A DNA stretch of 8,449 bases from Deltaproteobacteria bacterium. Lineage in GTDB: Bacteria; Desulfobacterota; Binatia; Bin18. How positions within the stretch are numbered: the stretch's first letter is position 1; each line of letters opens with the position of its first letter. The DNA lies in the NCBI GenBank assembly GCA_016200595.1, contig JACQEL010000513.1, positions 1 through 8,449 of the forward strand, in the 5' to 3' direction. Positions 5,913-8,449 of the stretch are shown here, one piece after another. A program made the position numbers and the translations under genes. The notes beneath the pieces were generated by a model. The model worked only from the letters and a program-made list of their open reading frames with translations. It did not search any database and was not told the DNA's origin.

Positions 5913-6706
5913 GAATCCGCTGGCGGCAGCTCTGGAGATTCCTCGCCGCCAATCACTTCTTCCTTGACCGCCACGCCGCTCATCTGACTACGCATGAGAC
6001 GTTCGGCTAGCCGCACGATCCGTACTGCGGCCGCCGCAGGTGTGACACCGCGGGCGTGAATGTTCGAGATGAGATTGCGTTCAGCATCGGTATGACCCGC
6101 CCGTGGCCGGTAAGCCATGTACGCTGACAAACTCTCTGCCGTGGCTAAACCCGGCCGTTCGCCGATGAGCAGAACTACGACAGCTGGGTTGAGCAGTTCG
6201 CCGAGGTCATTGAGTATTCCTACGCGACAATAGCGAATCACGAACGGCTGACCGAAGCGCCAGCCTCGCTCCTGGGCTCCGTGCTGGAGAGCTTCCATCA
6301 GCAATGGAACCTGGGTGATAACTGCCGCCACCGACAAGCCATCGCCAATCACAATTTGCAGATCTATGCCGGTGGGACACCGCCTGGGCAGCTCCGTCCG
6401 AGATGCGTCGCTCAGGCGGCGGCCAAGGTCTGGGCGCAGGAGGTACTCGGCCTTGCTGCCAGCGCAGGTAGTGACCTCGAACACTCCCCAGCGCTCGACA
6501 AAGGGCTGGCCAAAATCACGTAGCAGGTCGAGTTCTGCCTGTACGGCATCAAAGGCAGCCGCATGATCCTGACGCAGCGCCAGTTGGGTAGCCGTCCGGT
6601 AAGCCGGACCTGCACGACCAGTAAAAATCCGCGCGGGAGTGCGAGCCTGCACAGCCTGCAGTAGCTCAGAGAGGTCAGAAGAATCAGGTTTAGCTAGGTC
6701 GGTCAT
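5903..6706 (-). CDS. eutC: Ethanolamine ammonia-lyase small subunit
   Basis: The 267-residue small (light) subunit of adenosylcobalamin-dependent ethanolamine ammonia-lyase, which with EutB converts ethanolamine to acetaldehyde and ammonia and helps form the cobalamin site. Conserved blocks visible: TPARIFTGRAG (23-33), YLLRPDLGRRL (88-98), LQIVIGDGLS (116-125), CRVGILNDLGELL (160-172), LLIGERPGL (179-187), YMAYRPRAGHTDAERNLISN (196-215). The length is normal for the family; the last 25 or so residues (EEVIGGEESPELPPADSQQ) form an unusual acidic tail. The frame is open further upstream to 6808, but that extension translates the palindromic repeat, so the ATG at 6706 is chosen; its ribosome site is weak (AAGAG). 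It follows eutB on the same strand after 150 bp, an unusually wide gap for this pair. Confidence 0.95.
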   Translation of the reverse strand: MTDLAKPDSSDLSELLQAVQARTPARIFTGRAGPAYRTATQLALRQDHAAAFDAVQAELDLLRDFGQPFVERWGVFEVTTCAGSKAEYLLRPDLGRRLSDASRTELPRRCPTGIDLQIVIGDGLSVAAVITQVPLLMEALQHGAQERGWRFGQPFVIRYCRVGILNDLGELLNPAVVVLLIGERPGLATAESLSAYMAYRPRAGHTDAERNLISNIHARGVTPAAAAVRIVRLAERLMRSQMSGVAVKEEVIGGEESPELPPADSQQ

Positions 6707-6758
6707 TGCTCTTGCAGGAGATCTTATAGCGGGTTTCAGTTGGATGTGTTTTTCTCCG

Positions 6759-6792
6759 CTGGGAGCGCGGGCGTCCCGCCCGCGCTCCCAGG
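6759..6792. repeat. Palindromic repeat, short copy between eutB and eutC
   Basis: A perfect hairpin: 15-base arms (6759-6773 and 6777-6791, beginning CTGGGAGCGCGG) around a TCC loop. It is the inverted, internally shorter version of the element at 5811-5869. Both copies are preceded on the plus strand by TGGATGTGT (5802-5810 and 6741-6749). Neither strand has a T-tract after the stem, so in the eutB-eutC transcript it is more likely a stabilising or attenuating hairpin than a terminator. Confidence 0.85.
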
Positions 6793-6856
6793 ATGCACTC
6801 AAGCGCAAAGCGCCATAATATAAACAACTTGTCTTTGTCAGCTCTTCTCCGATTTC

Positions 6857-8275
6857 TTACCGCGGCCGGACTGTTCCTTCGATCGCCCGCACTTCTTGTA
6901 CGAACCGACGGTGGATTTCATCAGTAGTGCGAGCTAATTGGTTGTTATAAAAAATCCCTACCTCCTCAAGCCAGGCCAGGAACTCTGGAGCCGGCTTTAA
7001 GTTGAAGAGCTGACGAACACCAAGCGCATCATGAAAGCTGGTGGACTGATAGTTCAGCATGACGTCATCAGCGCAGGGGACACCCATGAAATAGTTGCAA
7101 CCGGCGGCGGCCAAAAGCAGCAACAGATTGTCCGCCGAGTTTTGATCGGCTGCGGCGTGGTTGGTGTAGCAAACATCGCAGCCCATCGGCAGCCCGAGCA
7201 GTTTGCCCATGAAGTGGTCTTCCAGGCCGGCGCGAATAATCTGCCGCTCGTCGTACAAGTACTCCGGCCCAATAAAGCCGACCACGCTGTTGACCAAAAA
7301 GGGCGCGAAGGCGCGCGCTACTCCATAGGTGCGTGCTTCCAGGGTAAGCTGGTCCACTCCCTGGTGCGCATTGGCTGAAAGCGCGCTGCCCTGGCCAGTC
7401 TCGAAATACATAACATTGTCCCCCGCCCAGGCAATGTTGTGATTGCGGTGGTGCTCTAAAACGCGCTCTCGTCCCTCGCGCAAAATGTTGAGGTTAATGC
7501 CAAAGCTGGCATTCGCGGCCTCAGTTCCGGCAATGGATTGGAAAAGGAGGTCCACCGGCGCGCCACGCTCCAGGCTGGCAAGCTGGGTGCTGATATGGGC
7601 GAGACAACAAGCCTGCGTCGGAATGCGGTACGCGTCAATCAAGCGGTTAAGGCCAAACAAAATGTTTGTCACCGTTTCGACTGATTCGGTCGCCGGGTTG
7701 ACACCGATCACTGCATCCCCACAGCCGAACAGCAGCCCGTCCACAGCCGAGAGCAGAATACCGCCAAGATCATCACTGGGATGGTTTGGCTGCAAACGAA
7801 TGCCGAGCACGCCTCGTTCCCCCATGGTGTTCCGACAGCGCGTGACCGTACGGATTTTGCTGGCCGCCAGGACGAGATCTTTATTGCTCATCAACTTCGT
7901 GACCGCCGCCGCGACTTCCGGTGTAATCGCCCAGTGTAACTGATGCAGTTCGGCCTCACCTATGGTGTCACTCAGCAAATATTCGCGGAACTCCCCAACG
8001 GTCAAACTGGCAATGGAACGAAACAAGTCTTGATTGAGCGTAGCGAGAATGAGGCGGCTCACCTCATCTTGGTCAGGGTCGATCAGCGGCTGAGCGACGA
8101 TGTCAGAAAGACAGACATCGGCAAGCACGCATTTAGCAGCCACCCGCTCCCGTTCAGAGGTGGCGGCGACGCCGGCCAGTCGATCTCCGGATTTCTCCTC
8201 ATTAGCTTTGGCAAAAACCTCGCGCAGATCAGTAAAGACAAAGCGCTGAGCACGGAGAGTAGTGGAATACGGCAT
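6857..8275 (-). CDS. eutB: Ethanolamine ammonia-lyase large subunit
   Basis: The 472-residue catalytic subunit of adenosylcobalamin-dependent ethanolamine ammonia-lyase, a TIM-barrel radical enzyme. Active-site positions known from the E. coli protein are recognisable: R160 and Q162 in GIRLQPNHPSDD, N193 in GVNPATES, E292 in YFETGQGS (E287 in E. coli) and D367 in MGCDVCYTNHAAADQNS (D362 in E. coli). Other family blocks include LFQSIAGTEAANASFGI (244-260) and GCNYFMGVPCADDVMLNYQS (392-411). It is full length and appears intact. The ATG at 8275 gives the usual N-terminus (about 20 residues longer than E. coli), though the ribosome site is weak. It would be transcribed from the right and followed by eutC. 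No cobalamin riboswitch was recognised in the 174 bases upstream. Reactivase eutA, a permease and an acetaldehyde dehydrogenase are not in the window. Confidence 0.97.
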   Translation of the reverse strand: MPYSTTLRAQRFVFTDLREVFAKANEEKSGDRLAGVAATSERERVAAKCVLADVCLSDIVAQPLIDPDQDEVSRLILATLNQDLFRSIASLTVGEFREYLLSDTIGEAELHQLHWAITPEVAAAVTKLMSNKDLVLAASKIRTVTRCRNTMGERGVLGIRLQPNHPSDDLGGILLSAVDGLLFGCGDAVIGVNPATESVETVTNILFGLNRLIDAYRIPTQACCLAHISTQLASLERGAPVDLLFQSIAGTEAANASFGINLNILREGRERVLEHHRNHNIAWAGDNVMYFETGQGSALSANAHQGVDQLTLEARTYGVARAFAPFLVNSVVGFIGPEYLYDERQIIRAGLEDHFMGKLLGLPMGCDVCYTNHAAADQNSADNLLLLLAAAGCNYFMGVPCADDVMLNYQSTSFHDALGVRQLFNLKPAPEFLAWLEEVGIFYNNQLARTTDEIHRRFVQEVRAIEGTVRPR

Positions 8276-8319
8276 TGGCCCAACTCACTGGTGAAGCCTC
8301 TGCAACGCTGGGTAACTGA

Positions 8320-8334
8320 CCATGAAACTCATGG
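8320..8334. repeat. Short palindrome upstream of eutB
   Basis: CCATGA-AAC-TCATGG is a perfect six-base-arm inverted repeat about 45 bases upstream of the eutB ATG. Its position would suit an operator for a regulator of eutBC, but no promoter next to it could be established. Confidence 0.25.
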
Positions 8335-8417
8335 TAGTAAATACCCTCTGCGTGTACAATGCCGCCGTGTTGGCGGTGCTTACGGCGGTTTGCCCTTGCA
8401 TGAAGAGAGCAAGAAAG

Positions 8418-8447
8418 TAGGCCGGAATAAGCGGAGCGTTTCCGGCA
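8418..8447. repeat. REP-like imperfect palindrome at right edge
   Basis: The sequence GTAGGCCGGAATAAGCGGAG followed by CGTTTCCGGC has outer arms GCCGGAA and TTCCGGC with an interior that pairs imperfectly. It resembles the REP-like intergenic units common in environmental proteobacterial genomes. It may continue beyond the window. Confidence 0.5.
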
Positions 8448-8449
8448 GA

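Noticed and set aside
6707..6808. Longer N-terminus for EutC
   Set aside because: The extension translates the palindromic repeat and has no similarity to EutC.
7443..7943. 166-aa plus-strand ORF inside eutB
   Set aside because: It is a shadow of the well-conserved eutB frame, with no independent signals.
8322..8420. 32-aa plus-strand ORF resembling a signal peptide
   Set aside because: It is short, has a poor ribosome site and ends inside the right-edge repeat; probably chance.
8276..8449. Cobalamin riboswitch upstream of eutB
   Set aside because: No B12-box-like sequence or extended multi-stem structure could be made out in the available 174 bases; only short hairpins such as CCGCC-GTGTT-GGCGG at 8362-8376.

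Overview
The window looks like chromosomal DNA from an uncultured, environmental Gram-negative-type bacterium of moderately high GC. The lineage cannot be named from the sequence alone. That impression rests on a stand-alone cobalamin-dependent ethanolamine ammonia-lyase, a CaiB/BaiF CoA-transferase, chromosomal toxin-antitoxin genes and several GC-rich palindromic intergenic repeats. No rRNA, tRNA, CRISPR array, transposase or phage gene was seen.

Left half, 1 to about 4070, all genes on the minus strand. Reading in the direction of transcription (right to left): a DUF433 antitoxin-type gene (3750-4031); the amputated 5' end of its usual PIN-like DUF5615 toxin partner, joined by a GTGA stop/start overlap (3619-3753); a MazE-like AbrB-fold antitoxin (3393-3647); a MazF/PemK-like toxin with an aberrant C-terminus (3121-3399); then, after about 100 bp, an 898-residue, largely helical protein that I do not recognise (321-3017). 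Directly after its stop codon the same frame reopens as a short, very acidic ORF (114-305). The arrangement suggests two collapsed toxin-antitoxin modules upstream of an unknown, possibly defence-type, large gene. The other members of any such system would lie left of position 1.

Middle, 4032-4465: a divergent intergenic region with a long near-perfect inverted repeat (4220-4284), a 10-bp-period direct repeat near 4148, and candidate promoters pointing both ways.

Right half. A plus-strand class III (CaiB/BaiF) CoA-transferase (4466-5743) converges on eutC (5903-6706), which lies downstream of eutB (6857-8275) on the minus strand. EutB and EutC are the two subunits of adenosylcobalamin-dependent ethanolamine ammonia-lyase, which makes acetaldehyde and ammonia from ethanolamine. 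No reactivase, permease, aldehyde dehydrogenase or microcompartment shell gene is in the window. eutC is flanked on both sides by inverted copies of one palindromic repeat (5811-5869 and 6759-6792) that differ only by a 25-bp internal segment. A further, different REP-like repeat sits at the right edge (8418-8447).
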